A stretch of DNA of 64,000 bases from Paulinella micropora (lineage: Eukaryota; Cercozoa; Imbricatea; Euglyphida; Paulinellidae): contig WBZZ01001303.1 of NCBI GenBank assembly GCA_019918135.1, positions 1-64,000 on the forward strand, read 5' to 3'. Shown here in pieces: positions 33,801 through 45,975 of this stretch (positions are counted from its first letter, which is position 1; every line of letters begins with the position of its first letter). The notes beneath the pieces are model-generated. The model was not told the DNA's origin and searched no databases. It worked only from the letters and a program-made list of their open reading frames with translations. A program made the translations under genes and the position numbers.

Positions 33801-36800
33801 AACCTGCAGGACAGGCTGAAAAACCTGTCGTCCGGCGTGGCGGAGTACACGGCCCGCTTCGACACGCAGTCGGCCAAGATCGAGGGCCACTTCGCCGAAC
33901 TGTCGTCGCAGCTGACCAAGGTGCGCGCGCAGATCGCGCGGCTGGACGAGGGCAGCGGCCAAGCGGTGGCCGAGCTGCGGCAGCTGGCGGCCGCGGTGGA
34001 CGAGGCGCTGAACGTGACGGCGCGGCTGATGCAGGACTTCGCGGTCGTGATGGGCAAGTCCGCGGCCAACAGCGCCGAGGTGGCGGCGCTGGCCCGGCGC
34101 CTGCTGTACGGGCGCCAGCGCTACGTGGCGCACGTGCGCGACGTGCAGGAGGAGCTGGCGCTGACAGATGTCGGTGAGGTGCCGTTCCTGCCGACGACGC
34201 CGTACGACAACGGCACGGAGTACGGCGTGGCGCCGCGCAAGCTAGCAACGGAGCCGCCACGGCGCCGGCGCACGAGACGAGGCTGTGGCAAAGCGTTGTC
34301 GAGAACGCGTGGTGTGGGTGGTGCAGGTGCGCCTGCTGCAGCTGTGCGACCTGCGCTGGGTGCAGGACGGGCTGTACCAGGCGGGCGGCGGGCTGGACCT
34401 GCAGCAGGCGCTGGACGCGTTCGGGCCCGCCAAGTGCGGCTCGGCAGCCTGTCGGACCAGCTGCGGTGCCTGGGCTGCCGGCTGCGCGTGACGGCGCAGC
34501 GCTGTCCAACGACACTTGCGACGCCGGACGCCGCGTCGGCGCGGTGGTTCCACAACACGACGTGGCTGCGCCTCGACCTGGCTCGGCGGCCGCTGGCGTT
34601 TAACGGGAGCGTCTGCGCCGCGCCGCCGACCATAGTACCACGCTCGGCGTCAAGTCGAGCGCGTGGGCGGCCGCACGTTACTGCCGCCGGTGGCGTCGGT
34701 CACGAGCAACTCGTGGGGGCAGCAGACGCGGCCGCCCGGGCTGCGGTTGGCCCCGAGCACGAGACGGCCGAGGACCTGGACACGACTGCGATTGGGCTGG
34801 ACCTGGCGTCGCCGGTGGAGATCCGCGGGCTGCTGACCGCGCTGTGCCAGGGCCGCTCGAGTTGCTGGGCGTCGGCGGCAACTGGAGCGGCCGGCCGCTG
34901 CTAGCGGCGTCGTTCGGCCCGAACGCGGAGCAGAGCGCGGTGTACAACTACTGGAACCTGGCGGGCACGAGGGCGTCGGCGCAGCAGTTGCTGCCGGAGC
35001 TGGAGTCGGTGCAGCGGCTGCGCGAGCTGCTGGTGTGCGACAGCAGCGTGCGCACGTCGCGCGCGCTGGCGACGCTGCACGCGCAGATACAGGGAGATTC
35101 CGCACAATACTTGACGACGCCCGGCCTGTACATGGGCCCCGCTGTCCCAAACTCCACGGACCGCGCGTGGCTGCTGACGCCGTACCCGCTGGCACTGATC
35201 GTGCTGTCGCAGTGGGCGGGCGCGGTGCGGCGCCTGGCCAACAGCCCGCTGTCGATCGAGTTCCGGTACGCGGACGAGGGCTTGCTGCCGCCGCTGGGCC
35301 TGCGCACCGAGTTCAGCCAGCGCGCGCCGCCGCCGCCCGACGCGGTCGCGGCGTTCGTGTCCGGCCGCCCCTCGCTGTGGTCGAATTTCCAGCTGCCGCC
35401 ACAGGCCAACGGAAGCGAGGCTAATGGCACCACCAACGCTACGTCGTCAGTGCCGACCCCCCGGGACATCGCGTTCGCGAACGGCTTGGCCGAGGTGCAG
35501 GCCCTGATCGACGAGCTCAATGAGGCCGGCGCGTCCCGCCCCGCCGCGCTGGAGGACACGGAACTGCAGCTGCTGCCCCAGAACGACGTGCCGACCGACC
35601 TCGTCAACTGCTACCGCAGCCGCTGGCTCACGCACGGCGGCCGCGCGGTGCGGCTGCAGCGCATCGGCGCCAGCGATTCGCCGAGGGTCGAGCTGTCGGT
35701 CGAGCTGGACCGCAACGGCTCCGAGCTGGCCGGGCTCGACGCCCGAACGATTCAGCAGCTGGCAGCGCGGTTGTCGGAGCTGCGCTGGGAGCTAGTAGAT
35801 CGCGACATCGGCGGCGCGGAGCTGTTGGCCGAGGACTGGTACTACGCGGGCGAAACAGAGTGCGCGCTGGCAGGCAACTGTACGGTGCCGACAACGTCGG
35901 TCGGGAAACGCTACGTCGTGGACGTGGACCCGGACGATGTTTGTCAGGGCGGCAGCGCGCACATGCGCGCGTCGCGCGCGGCGGGCGGAGTGTGCTTGAA
36001 TACAGTGCGCCTGCCCGTGGCGGCTGGCGGAGGCAGGCGGACCGCGGCGACGGCACGTGGGACATGTTCAGCTTCGAGGACTTCTACCGCCACGAGCACG
36101 GGTCGCTGGCGCACTCGCAGCCCGCGGCCGACGACTTCGACCCGCGCCTGGCCCTGCTGGCGCCCGTCGTGCTGGCTCGCCCGGTGGTCAAGGTAGAGAA
36201 CCGCCTGTTCTGCGCGCGGGCGCCCGGAACGGCCGTGCGGCGCACGTGCGCCGTGCTGCAGGACTTCAAACTACAGGCCAAGGTCGGTGGGCGCCTGGTG
36301 TGGCGTGCCGCGTCGGGCCGCGGCCGGGTCACGGCGCAGCTGCACGTGCCCTCGAACATGACGGCGGCCGCCGACGGCGGTGGACCGGCACCGCCATCGG
36401 CATCAGCGTGCCCGCGGCAGGTCAGCGTGGCGCTGCCGGGCACGGCCGACATGGCGCTGGAGTTCTCGTCCACGCAAATTGTCTCGGTGGCACAAATTCT
36501 AGTCTGCGGAGCCCGCGGCTGGTGCAACTCGACGTTGCCGCCCGCGCTGCGCCTGGTGTGGCCGCTCGCGACGAATTGTACCACCCCCGCCGAGGTTCGG
36601 CTGCTCGTGGGCGGCGCGTTGTGCTTTGTGTGGCGGGCGGCCGCCGCTATCCCGCCCGCGGCCGAGCAGGAGCTGCTGCGTAGCTCGTACACGAACGAAC
36701 AAGCGGTGCTGCTGGGCCAGATCGCGAACCTGAGCGTCGCGTCGTTGCAGGCGCAGGCGGACTGGCAGCGGCTCGTCACACAGAGCATCCTAGACTACGG

Positions 36801-37502
36801 CCGGGGCTGGCTTACGCGCTCGGCCGTCGGGGTGTGGGTGGCGGACAACACGACCGCAGGCAACGCGACGGCCCGCAACGCGACGGCCGGCCGCCGCGCC
36901 CTGGCCTCCTCGTCCGGGTCGGCGGACCCGTTCGCGCCGACATTTGCGAATGTCGGCGCGGAGATGCGGCCGCGGTACTGAATTCGCTGAGCGAATGGTC
37001 CGCCGGCCAGGGCCAGACGGTCGAAGAGCTGGCTCGGCAGCGTTTGCGGCTCGACGCCCGAGTGTCGGGTCTGCAAGCGAGATTCGCAGAGCTCAAGCGC
37101 AACTGGACGGCGTTTGAAACAGCCTTCCGCAACAGCAACGGGACCGACGACGAGGTGTGGAGCTTTCTGGGTTCGCTCGGCAACCGCGCGAATGACACCA
37201 AGTGCTTGCTGGACGCGATGGGCGTCGGGGCTCATGCCGTGAGCCCCGGCCAGCTAGCGAACCTGAGCAGCAACTTCGAGGTCTGGCACAGCAGGTACCT
37301 GAGCGGCGACAAGGGCGTCCTCAAGCACGCTCCGCCCCTGCGCCGGGGCCACAACCGCGCCTTGGCAGGTAGTTTTTTCGCCACCTTTCTGGTCTTGTTG
37401 TTGCTCGTGTGGGCGGCGGCGGGCTGGGCCGTGGCGGTAGGTTGGGCCGCGGCCAAAGGTAGGTGTGTGTGTTGCCCCGTTCGGGGGCGGTCGCGGGGCT
37501 AG
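30850..37502 (+). CDS. Giant type I membrane glycoprotein (~2200 aa), heavily frame-disrupted
   Basis: ATG 30850 with signal peptide (LVWLLAIAQSAVV) and, at the far end, one membrane segment (SFFATFLVLLLLVWAAAGW) followed by a short basic Cys-containing tail before TAG 37502. The ectodomain is Cys-rich with many N-glycosylation sites (NLT, NST, NDT, NIT, NVT, NGT). A coiled coil lies at about 33590-34100 (Ala/Leu-rich heptads such as LSSQLTKVRAQIARLDEG). Coding steps through frames at roughly 31165, 32205, 32625, 32915, 33285, 34240, 34315, 34440, 34650-34790 (more than one), 34860, 36020 and 36970, mostly as one missing base. All segments stay protein-like, so the single-gene reading is well supported. 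Architecture suggests a spike or attachment-type protein; the role is inferred. Confidence 0.65.
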
Positions 37503-37847
37503 CAGGCATTTTGGAGACAGGGGGGGGGGGCGGCGGGGAAACGACAGGTTTGGGGGAGGCGAGGATGGGCCGGGCTTTGTAGAAATCCCCCCCCCCCCCC
37601 CCACCCACCCACACACAAGAAGGAGATTTTGTGTGTGCCTTTCCCCCCGGGAAAAAGACTTTTTCTCCTGTGCGCTGTGGTGGTCCGGGGGAGGAGGGAG
37701 GGGGGGGGCGGAGCTTTTTTTTTTGCTGACACTTGGGCGTTTGCTCCAGAAGTTTGGTTAGTTTTTTTGTTGTTGCCAAGGTTTTAAAAAAGAAAGAGAA
37801 TTAAAAAAAGGGAGCGGGGGATACTGTACAGACTTTTTGTTTTGAAA
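37503..37847. other. Intergenic region, G- and C-runs
   Basis: Poly-G near 37521, poly-C near 37588 and G/T-rich sequence, then an A-rich block before ATG 37848. Long frames here are Pro/Gly-rich artefacts. No gene seen. Confidence 0.5.
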
Positions 37848-39516
37848 ATGAGGGTCGGCAGACTAGCTGCCAGCGCTCTGTTGGTGTGTGCTCTCCTCCT
37901 GTTGCCTCGACTTCGGCCTCCTTGTGCGGTCTGCGCGCGCGGCTCCGTAGCCAACGGCTGTGCACGCCTAGGCGTTTGATCTTGGCCCCGCCGGCCGCAC
38001 ACGGCGTCACGACACGGCGCCGGCCGTCACGACCCAGGCGCCGGCTGTCACGACCCAGGCTGCCGGCCGTCACGACCAGCGCCGGCCGTCACGACACCGG
38101 CGCCGGCCGTCACGACACCGGCGCCGGCCGTCACGACACCCGCCGGCCGTCACGACCCCGCCGGCCGCCACGACCCGCCGGCCGCCACGACCCCGCCGCC
38201 ACACACCGCCGGCCGTCACGACAACACGCCTGTGCCGGACCTAAACTTGCAATGGAACGTGTCTGACAACGCATCGCTCTCTCTGCCGCTAGAGCCCGTC
38301 GGACCGTTGCCGCGGAGGAGGTTACTCGGGAACTGCACGCCGCACAACGAAAGCGTGGTACGGGTCAGCTGGGGGGACGGCCAGACAAGTATATGCGAGC
38401 TGCACGCATCGATGTGCACGCACCTGTACGCACAGGGCGGCGTCTTTGACGTAGGGGTCACGTGGCAGGGTTCTTGCGGGTCGCCCCCGCCTTTACGTTG
38501 CGGAACTACCCCCCGGAAGCCGCGCGGGGGCTGCTGCGGGCCTGCTTTGGCCAGCACATCGCCCCCGAACCGCTGAACGGCCTGCAGTTTGCCAACGCAG
38601 AGAACCTGCTGCAGGTGTGCCCGCCCCGCACGGGGCAGCTCGTCAACGCCACCGGCATGTTCACCCGCGTGCGCCAGAGGGTGGCCGGGCTGGAGCTCTG
38701 GAACACGTCGTCGGTGCGGTGGGCGAACGACATGTTCGATGGCCTCGCGCCCTCCGAGGGCCCTGACATTAGCTCCTGGGACCTGGCGTGCGTGGCCGAG
38801 ATCAACGGCTGCCGCGGTCTGCAGGGTCGTGTGATGCCGCGGCTGTCCCCGGCCTGCGACATCACTCGGCCGCGCCCGGACCACGGGGAGCCCCTGCGCC
38901 TGCGAATCTTTCTCGCGGGCCCCGACGATTTCTACTTGCCAATGGCTAGAAGCGCCGACGCCTGCGGCAACGTGTCTGTGCTGCTGGTGGACTGGGGCGA
39001 CGACACCCGCGGCTCGCGCTGTTCCCCGCGCGGGCCCCCGTGCGTGCACACCTACCAGCGCGGCGGCGCTTACAACGTCAGCGTCTCTAAGCTCGGCCCT
39101 GTCTGCGTCCTGGCCGCAGTCTCGACCGCCGGCCTGCCACTCAAAGCGTCGGCGGCCCTGCAGTCAGTTTCTTTCGGCGGCGGCTTCGCCCTGGAACCGG
39201 GGCGCGGGGCACAGCTCAGAGGTACTCAAAACCTGAGGAACCTCTCGGTACCGGCGGGCGGGGGCCCCCGCTGCTGAACATTTCGTACCTGTTCGAGGGC
39301 AGCGGCTACAACGGCTCGCTGGCGGGCTGGAACACGTCCTCGGTTCTCTTGGCCTCCTACGCCTTCCTCGGCCTAAAACCGGGCGCGTCTATCGACATCA
39401 ACAAATGGGACTTAGCGGGGCTCAGGCCCGGCGACGGCTGTGTCGGCTTTGCGGGCAGCAACGTCAGGTTGCCGAACAATTGGAACCCGCTGATGGCCGG
39501 TTGCAGCTTTACGTAA
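37848..39516 (+). CDS. Surface protein with signal peptide, Thr/Pro repeat, PKD-like and DUF285 (BspA-type) modules, frame-disrupted
   Basis: ATG 37848 with signal peptide (ALLVCALLLLPRL). A TGA at 37978 and repeat-associated shifts separate it from the tandem region 38010-38225, which in one frame encodes APAVTT-type mucin-like repeats. Next come a PKD-like motif (VSWGDGQTS...HLYAQGGVFDV), DUF285 signatures (WNTSSVRWANDMFDG, ISSWDLA), a second PKD-like motif (LVDWGDDTRG...HTYQRGGAYNVSVS) and a second DUF285 unit (WNTSSVLLASYAF, INKWDLAGL). Frame shifts lie near 38470 and 39265. TAA at 39514-39516. DUF285 repeats occur in surface proteins of bacteria and protists and in some giant viruses. 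No C-terminal membrane anchor is visible. Confidence 0.65.
38010..38225. repeat. Minisatellite of GCCGGCCGTCACGAC units
   Basis: About ten imperfect 15-21-bp units based on GCCGGCCGTCACGACACC, varying by 3-base and single-base differences. In the frame that suits the gene it encodes Pro-Ala-Val-Thr-Thr repeats. Unit-length variation that is not a multiple of three puts the downstream part in and out of frame. Confidence 0.8.
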
Positions 39517-39735
39517 CACACAAAATTAAATTTCTATTTTTTTAAAAAGGGCAGCGAAAAAACACAACAAGGAGAAACGGTCTAGTGAACGGGGGGGGGA
39601 GAAGAGAAAGGGGGGGAAGAGAAAACTTCTTTCCTGGCACGTTTTCTTTCTTCAGTATATCAGGCGTCGTGACGCTTTGGTCGGTCTGGGGGGTCCACGC
39701 TGCGGCGCTGGGGGCGTGGCGGCGACTCGAAGTCA

Positions 39736-42306
39736 TCGGTCGGGCGCTACCGCGGTGCGGGCGCTACCGCGGTGCGGGCGCTACCGCGGGCGCTACCGCG
39801 GCGGGCGCGCGAGCAGCCCGGCGCAGCTCTTCTCTTTGGCAAGCAGACAGGAACGGCACCACCGCGGCGCCGGGGCTGTCGCTGTCTATTTGCGGCCAGG
39901 CTACATTAGGTGGCTTGCAGCCGTTGAGCCAGACCGCCGCGGCCCTGGCGGCCTCTGTCTTCCGTACCTGAAACAGCACGTGCTGCAACAGGTAACGTAC
40001 CAGCTTCTCCTCGTTCAGCGGAGCGGCGGGGGAGTGTCCGGCGCGTCATCGCAAAACCCGCGCAGCCCGGAAGGAACCGGAAAGTCCAGGCTAAACAAAT
40101 GTTCTAAGAGAGCTCTCCCGTCGCGCAAGAGCTTCTGCACCGTGTGGGGTTTGTCACAAAAGCGGTTGATCTCCGTCTGCAGGAGGCGCACGACCTGCTC
40201 GCGTGGTCGCTTGGGGGTGCAAAGGCGGCCAGGCACAGCTCGTCGACCGCGGCAGAAATCGTGCCCGGCAGGCCGCCAGGCTTGTCTTGCTGCCCAAGTA
40301 CTCGCCAAGGCCCTGCTTAGCCGGGCGTACGGACTGTCGTCCGACCGCAGACATTGCACGACACGAGCAAAACTCACGCCGTCGTCCCGGGCTTCTTTCT
40401 TGTCTTCTGAGGCAGGAACCCGCGGTCCAGCACGCTGACTGCGTAGGCGGCCACCTGCCCCGGCATTCCGCGCAGCTCTTGCAGCGTTTGCCAAAGCCTC
40501 TGCGCGTAGGCTTCCACCAGTCCTGTGTTAGGTGACACGTCGGCTTGGCTCGGCTGGCAGCCGACAGCCGCGCGCGGAGGTACTCGGCAACGCTGGCTTC
40601 GGATGACGGTAGATTGTCTACCAAGCGTTCCAGACAAAACGCCGCAACCTCGAATTTCTTTAAGACATGTTTGTCGTCGTTTAGCCGCGCACTATTAGAC
40701 CACCACTCTTCTAGGGCGTGGCGGCCCGCGATCGGCCACTCTTGCCTGGAATCCCCGCTGACACTCGTGCACGACGTCAGGCAACGCCAGGGTCGGGCGT
40801 TGCGCGTCGTTGTTGAGCGCGTACGTCTCCAGCCGGAGCGGTTGCGGTTGCCACCGAATGATTCTTGACGTGTAGGGGCCAATCGACACCCACAGAAAGC
40901 CGCTTATATCCAGGACGCAGCGTTGGAGCGGAATTTCGATGTCGCGGTCCGCGCCGATCTCTAGCAACACGGGCGAGTGCCCCCCGCGGTAAGGCCCGTC
41001 TATCGTATCCAAACTACCCGCCGAGTCGGTCACGTGCCACACCGTCGTCGGCCGCCTGTCGAGGTCGGCGTCGTCACCCGCTAAACCCCGGCGCGCCGGC
41101 GTGATTCGCGGCCCGTCCTGAGGGCCCGCAGACCCTCACAGCCCTTGACGTACAGATGTCCGCGGAATTCCGGCACCCACAGGCTGCGCAGCGCTGTGCA
41201 GCGCACAATGGACAGCTCGACCCTCTGTGCCAGCAGATAGTTCCTCCTCGCTGGCTCCAAATGGAGCGCAGTCAACCCTGGGCAGTCGCTGATGTAGGTC
41301 CTGCCGAGAACTGTGGCGAGCGTGATTGTTGGGATTCGGCCACCTTTGATATCTATCGTGCCCGTCCTGTCCAGAGCGTCCAGGCGACATTCGGTAATCC
41401 GGCAGTTGTTGATAGACACCCTCTTCTGGCTGTATTCTCTAGTGTGCCGGAGTACCAGGCTGACATCGTGGAAGTCACTGTCCTTGGCTACCAGTACATG
41501 GAGTTGAACAGCGTCAAGGCCGGCTGCTTGTACGCGAGTGAAGACAGCCTTGGTCTCAGCGGCGTCGTGGCCGAGGTAAATGTTGTTAACTCGCACATCT
41601 TCAAGCTCGACAGAGTGCCGGAGCCGGCTGTCGGGTGCGCCGAGGTTCAGGATCGCGTTATCGCCGTCATTTCTCAAACCGCACGTTCTGCCAGCAGATC
41701 TGTAAGCAGTAGGGCGCGTACAACGACACCGCTCCGGCGCAGTCGCGCACGAGCCGCACATTCTGCAGGACGAGGCTCCAGGCGCTGTGCTGGTGCTTAA
41801 GGAAGCTGACGGGCAGCTCGACTAGCTGCTCTTTCAGCTCGACGGGCCCCTCGCCGTCTGCCTCCTCCTCGTTGCGTGCTAGCCCGGCCACCGTGATTTG
41901 TTCGAAGTGCCTCAGCAACCGCGTCCTGGCCGTTTGGTGTCTGGCCTCGCCGGCGCCTTTTGCCAAAGCCCAGCCAGTTGTTAATCCTGGCCCAATTGTC
42001 GGCGCCGACCCTGAGGTCAAGCTTAGTAGGCAGTGCCTGGTCCTGTGTTTTGGCGACAATGTCCAGAAAGTCGATCAGGCGGCTAGTTTCCAGGCTTTGG
42101 ACACAGTTCTGCCAAGCCACTTCCAACTGGTTAGCCCGGCGCTCTTGGGTTTGTATGCGCTGGGTTTCTGTAGCGCGCAGCTGGAACGCTGCCCTAATTA
42201 CGCCCAGGTCCGAGGGCTGTTCGTCGAAGAGTTCTTGCTCGTGCAGGTAATCATACACGATGCTGGCCACTGCCGCCACTGCATCAGTGTTGGGTGTTTC
42301 GTCCAT
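39736..42306 (-). CDS. Large LRR-like protein, frame-disrupted
   Basis: ATG at 42304-42306 (MDETPNTDAVAAVASIVYDYL). The N-terminal ~110 residues are helical. Coding then moves through frames near 41965, 41700, 41100, 41000-40800, 40530, 40400 and 40010. The middle (41760-41090) looks LRR-like with irregular beta repeats (RVSINNCRITECRLDAL, TYISDCPGLTALHLEP, LYVKGCEGLRAL). The C-terminal part is helical (LLQTEINRFCDKPHTVQKLL) and fades out into the tandem repeat near 39740. No F-box is evident at the start. The single-gene reading is an inference from continuous protein character. Confidence 0.45.
39740..39808. repeat. Short tandem repeat, GGGCGCTACCGCGGTGC units
   Basis: Four units of 12-17 bases, GCGCTACCGCGG with variable spacers, at the 3' end of the minus-strand gene. 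In that frame they encode Ala/Pro/Val-rich residues. Confidence 0.7.
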
Positions 42307-42817
42307 CTCTGCGCTCGCTCTCTTTTTGTTTTTAAATATCAAACGGGGGAATCTTTGTTTCGGCTGGGAGGAGAGAGAAAGAAAAAAGAGATGGGAGGGG
42401 AAGGTGTGGCAGTCCACACACGACTAGAACCCAGAGATTGGGGCCGGGGGGGGCCGGGGGGGAGTACCTTTCCCCGGCACCACCCGCCTCATTTTCTTCA
42501 CGCGCATCCCTGAAGGACAGGGAGGGTCAGGGAAATGTCGCACTTGGCCGCGCCGGCCTGACCTACGGGCCACCGCCGACCACACAAAAAAGACTGCTTT
42601 CAGCCACCGCGACAACAGCCAGCACTCCACCACCAAAAAATCCGGTCTACCAGGTCTAATTTATGTACGAGCCAAGTTCTCGCATAACTACAAGTGTTTT
42701 AATAGTGAACAAGTTGTAGAAAGAAGGATGGGAATAGCGAAGGCGGGTGAGGAAACCACACACCCCCACCCCCCCACTTCGCCATTCACGCACCCGCGTT
42801 TTTCTGCCGATGTTTTT
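42307..42817. other. Intergenic region between co-directional minus-strand genes
   Basis: Includes an AT-rich block next to 42306 (promoter of that gene) and G- and C-runs. Open frames across it lack protein character. No gene seen. Confidence 0.45.
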
Positions 42818-44808
42818 TTAGCCCCCGACGGCGATGGTCGCCAGCAGGTTGTCCAGGCGCAGGGTCACTAGCCGCCACCAGCGGTGTTCGTCAAAGACGG
42901 TTAGCACGGCCGTCGACACGCCGTTCAGGAGCCGCGACGCCAACAGGTTCAGCAGCCTTCTGGGCATCGGGTCCTCGAGCACGAAGCAGTCCGCGGCGGG
43001 GGCGTGCCGACAAAGCTGTTCCACCGTACGCGCGACGTTCTGGACGCAGATAGCACAGTCCTGCCCCTGCTGGTACAAACGAGACAACCGTGCAATCTGG
43101 CCTTTTAGGTAGTCCGCCAGCAGCAGGCGCAGGGCCCCGCCCTCCTGCCACGGCCGCTGCCACGGAATGCGGCCGGCCACCGCTGGGCCCCCCAACCCCG
43201 CGCACGCCAAGAACGTGGGCGAATCCTCGCAGAACTGGCCCCGCACGCAGCTGTACACCGTCCCCCGCCGCCGGCCGCATTCCGTGGCCACGCACGCAGG
43301 AGCGTGTAGCTGCCCCTGACGCGGGCCGTGGTGGACCGCCAGGGCCGGCCCCGGGGGGGGTTCCGGCCGCACAGAAACGACACGTAAGCGTTCACGGCTA
43401 CTGGCAGGCGGCACAGCGCGCGCAGCAGCCTGTTCTGCACTTCTAGCAACGGCCCGGGGTCGCGCTGGCCCCGCCTGATAAAGTGGTAGATGTAGCTGCA
43501 CAAGTTGAAAGACACGAAACGAAAAAGGGGCGGCGGCCCGGGTGGATCGGCCAACACCTTTTCCCAGCGCCTAGCCCAGCGTTGCAGGCGCGAACTGTCG
43601 TCCAGCACCGGACAGTCCGCCAGCAGCACATTTCTGGTGGGCATGGCTAGCGCAATTGCCAGTTCGCGCTTGTGGTGCCCGGGCTGGGCCAAGAACGCGC
43701 GGGCCAGCGCGGGCGCGGCGCCGGACCCGCGGTCCACCACGGCCAGCACGGAGGGCCGCAACATTTGTAGCGCCGACAGGTCGGCGGGTAGCGTTGCGTG
43801 CCGCGAGCCCAGGTTCAGCAGTTCCAGGTCCAGCCAGGCCGGGCGGAGACTGCGCGGCAGCAGCCGCGCGGCCAGTTGTTGCAGCGAGCCGCGCGCCAGC
43901 CCCGGGAAGTGCTCGGCGCCGGGCTCGGCCGTCAGCATCGACTGGCACGCCGACACCCGGAGTTTGTACGCGGTGAGCTGGGGGGTCAGGTCCGGGTCCC
44001 AATTCAAACCGCAACTGCCTGTTGAAGCCCCGTGCAGCAGCGGCAGCAGGCCTACCGTGCAGTCCAGGTTGACTGTCTTCAAACGGGGCCACCGCGCCGG
44101 GCCCGGCCAGAACATCACGTCGGCTGGTTCCTGCAGTTGTGGGCCCGCATGTGTCACGCTGATGCGCCGCAGGTGCGGGGCCAGCCGCTGGAAGTCGGGG
44201 CCGAACAGGCGTGCCCTAGCGCACGCGTGCAGCTCCAACTTCTGCAGCGCGTGGCAGCCCAGGCCGCCCACGCCGGCCATGCCCAGGTCCACGTTGGTCA
44301 AGCTAAGCTGCCGGAGCCCGGGCGCCAGCGCCAGCAGCCCCGGCAGAACAGGCGCGCTCCAGGAGCCCGACGGCGACCCCGCGGGGGGCCGCGAAATTGT
44401 CAGATCCGGGCGGTGCAGACAGATATTTGCGCTGGTGTGCGCCGAGCTCCAGGCCGCCAGCAGCTTGGCCACGGCGCGCGGGTGGCCGCTCACAGAGAGC
44501 CGTTGCACTCTAGCAAAGCACGATAGGACGCTCTGTAGCAGGCGCACGCGGGCGTCCGGCAGAGTGCAGCTGATGTAGTGCAAGGACAGACTAACGTCGG
44601 GCTGCGCCTGCGAGACGGCTTTTGCGGGGAACGATTTGTGCGCGCTCTCGGGGTCCAAAATCAGTTGTAGGCACAGCAGCAGCGACGCGCGACCCCCGGC
44701 CCTGCGATGCCAAGCGCGGCAGGTCTGGCACAGCGCCAGCAGGTCCCGGCAGCCGAGGCTCAGCGCCAGGTGCTGGTAGATGATACCGTCTCGGTCGAAG
44801 GCCGCCAT
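42818..44808 (-). CDS. F-box-like / leucine-rich repeat protein, one frameshift at a G7 run
   Basis: ATG at 44806-44808 (MAAFDRDGIIYQHLALSLGCRDLLALC). The first 40 residues have an F-box-like helix pattern (LALSLGCRDLLALCQTCRAWHRR). LRR-type segments follow (LRQLSLTNVDLGMAGVGGLG, LQKLELHACARARLF, LRRISVTHAGPQL). The frame is open for about 480 codons to the run at ~43350, where a single-base change moves to the frame ending at 42818 (CAICVQNVARTVEQLC, LLNLLASRLLNGVST). About 660 residues. The single break at a homopolymer is a likely sequencing or slippage event. Confidence 0.7.
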
Positions 44809-45181
44809 TTTTTTAGTCGCTTTCCGAACAAACCGAACCAAGGCCGGGGGGTTTTCTTTTCGTTCTTGCAGATTCAGCGGGGGCGCGCGAAAGAGGGGGG
44901 GGGCCACCCGTGCACACACGACATTAGCCAGACGAGAGAGCAAACACGCGCGAAAGAGGGGGGGGGGGGGGCCGGAAGCAAAAGGTGACAGTGGGTTGGC
45001 TTCTGGCCCTTGCCACTTTTTCCGCCCGCCGCCGTGCCCTCCCCTCCGTTTCTGCCCTTTCGCCCGAGAAAGAAACACGGAGGGGAAAAAAAGACAGACG
45101 ACAACGGGGGGCGCGGCGTGAAAAGACACAGCACGAGAAAATAACAAAAAAAAAAGGCAGGAGAGGGGAGAACACTAAGAA
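44809..45181. other. Divergent intergenic region
   Basis: G-runs at 44896 and 44957 and A-rich sequence before 45182 separate a minus-strand and a plus-strand gene. Frames through it are low-complexity. No gene seen. Confidence 0.5.
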
Positions 45182-45975
45182 ATGCAATCCTTTCTAACAG
45201 AAATCCCCGCCCTAGAATCTGCGGACAAGCCGGGCCTGCACAAACCTAAAAACCAATGGTTTCTCGACGACCTGTTGTTCGCGGCGCGACCCGGCTGTGT
45301 GCTGGCCATGCCATATCAAGAATTTGTCGACTCCTTGCGATTCACCATGCCAGACTACAGCCACCGGCGGCCCAACCACGCCACCAAGGACAGCTCTTGG
45401 TGGAATTCCGTCACCAAAAAAGAAGCGCTGGGCAGCGAAGATGAAGGTAAGCTTGACTGGGAAAAATTCTTCCGGCCACGCGACGGCGCCGTGAACGGGT
45501 TTGATTGTCTCCGCGCGCTGTCGCCAATATTGCGGGGCGCCATTATGACCACCGAAAACGAAATCGACTATTATCGTGCCTCATCCTCGGGACTAGACCC
45601 ACTGCTGCGCTTCCCGTACATTCTGCTGCTGCCCAAGGCGGCCCACCATTTTAAGAGTATGGTGCTGTACAACCTCATGTGCTGTTCCCCTGCCGTGCAG
45701 CTCTGCTCCACCAACTACGCGCCAATATCCCGGCAGCTCTATCCGTCGTACGAAACGGGCCGCAGGTGGTTTGTGGGGTGCGGCGTCTCGGGGCCGCCCC
45801 AGGGCTGTGTGCCCGCCATGATAGCACGGAGGGTGACGATTTCGACGTGATTTTGTACGGGCCCTTTGGTAGTCTGGAGGTTTACAGGCTAAGCCTGCAG
45901 GAAAAGCCCAAAAACGTGAAAGCGAAGGAGCAGGCCAAAAAAAAAGAGGAAGAGTCCAAACCAGACCCGTATTAA
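45182..45975 (+). CDS. Hypothetical protein (~263 aa), one frameshift
   Basis: ATG 45182 (MQSFLTEIPALESADKPG). A globular, Trp/Tyr-rich protein with no recognised family. A one-base shift near 45790-45830 moves to the frame with DDFDVILYGPFGSLEVYRL and a Lys/Glu-rich tail ending ESKPDPY at TAA 45975. The last codons and the following 120 bases recur at the end of the unrelated gene at 47652. Confidence 0.6.

Noticed and set aside
38010-38225. CRISPR-like array
   Set aside because: Units are contiguous with no unique spacers and encode a Thr/Pro stalk, so it is a minisatellite.
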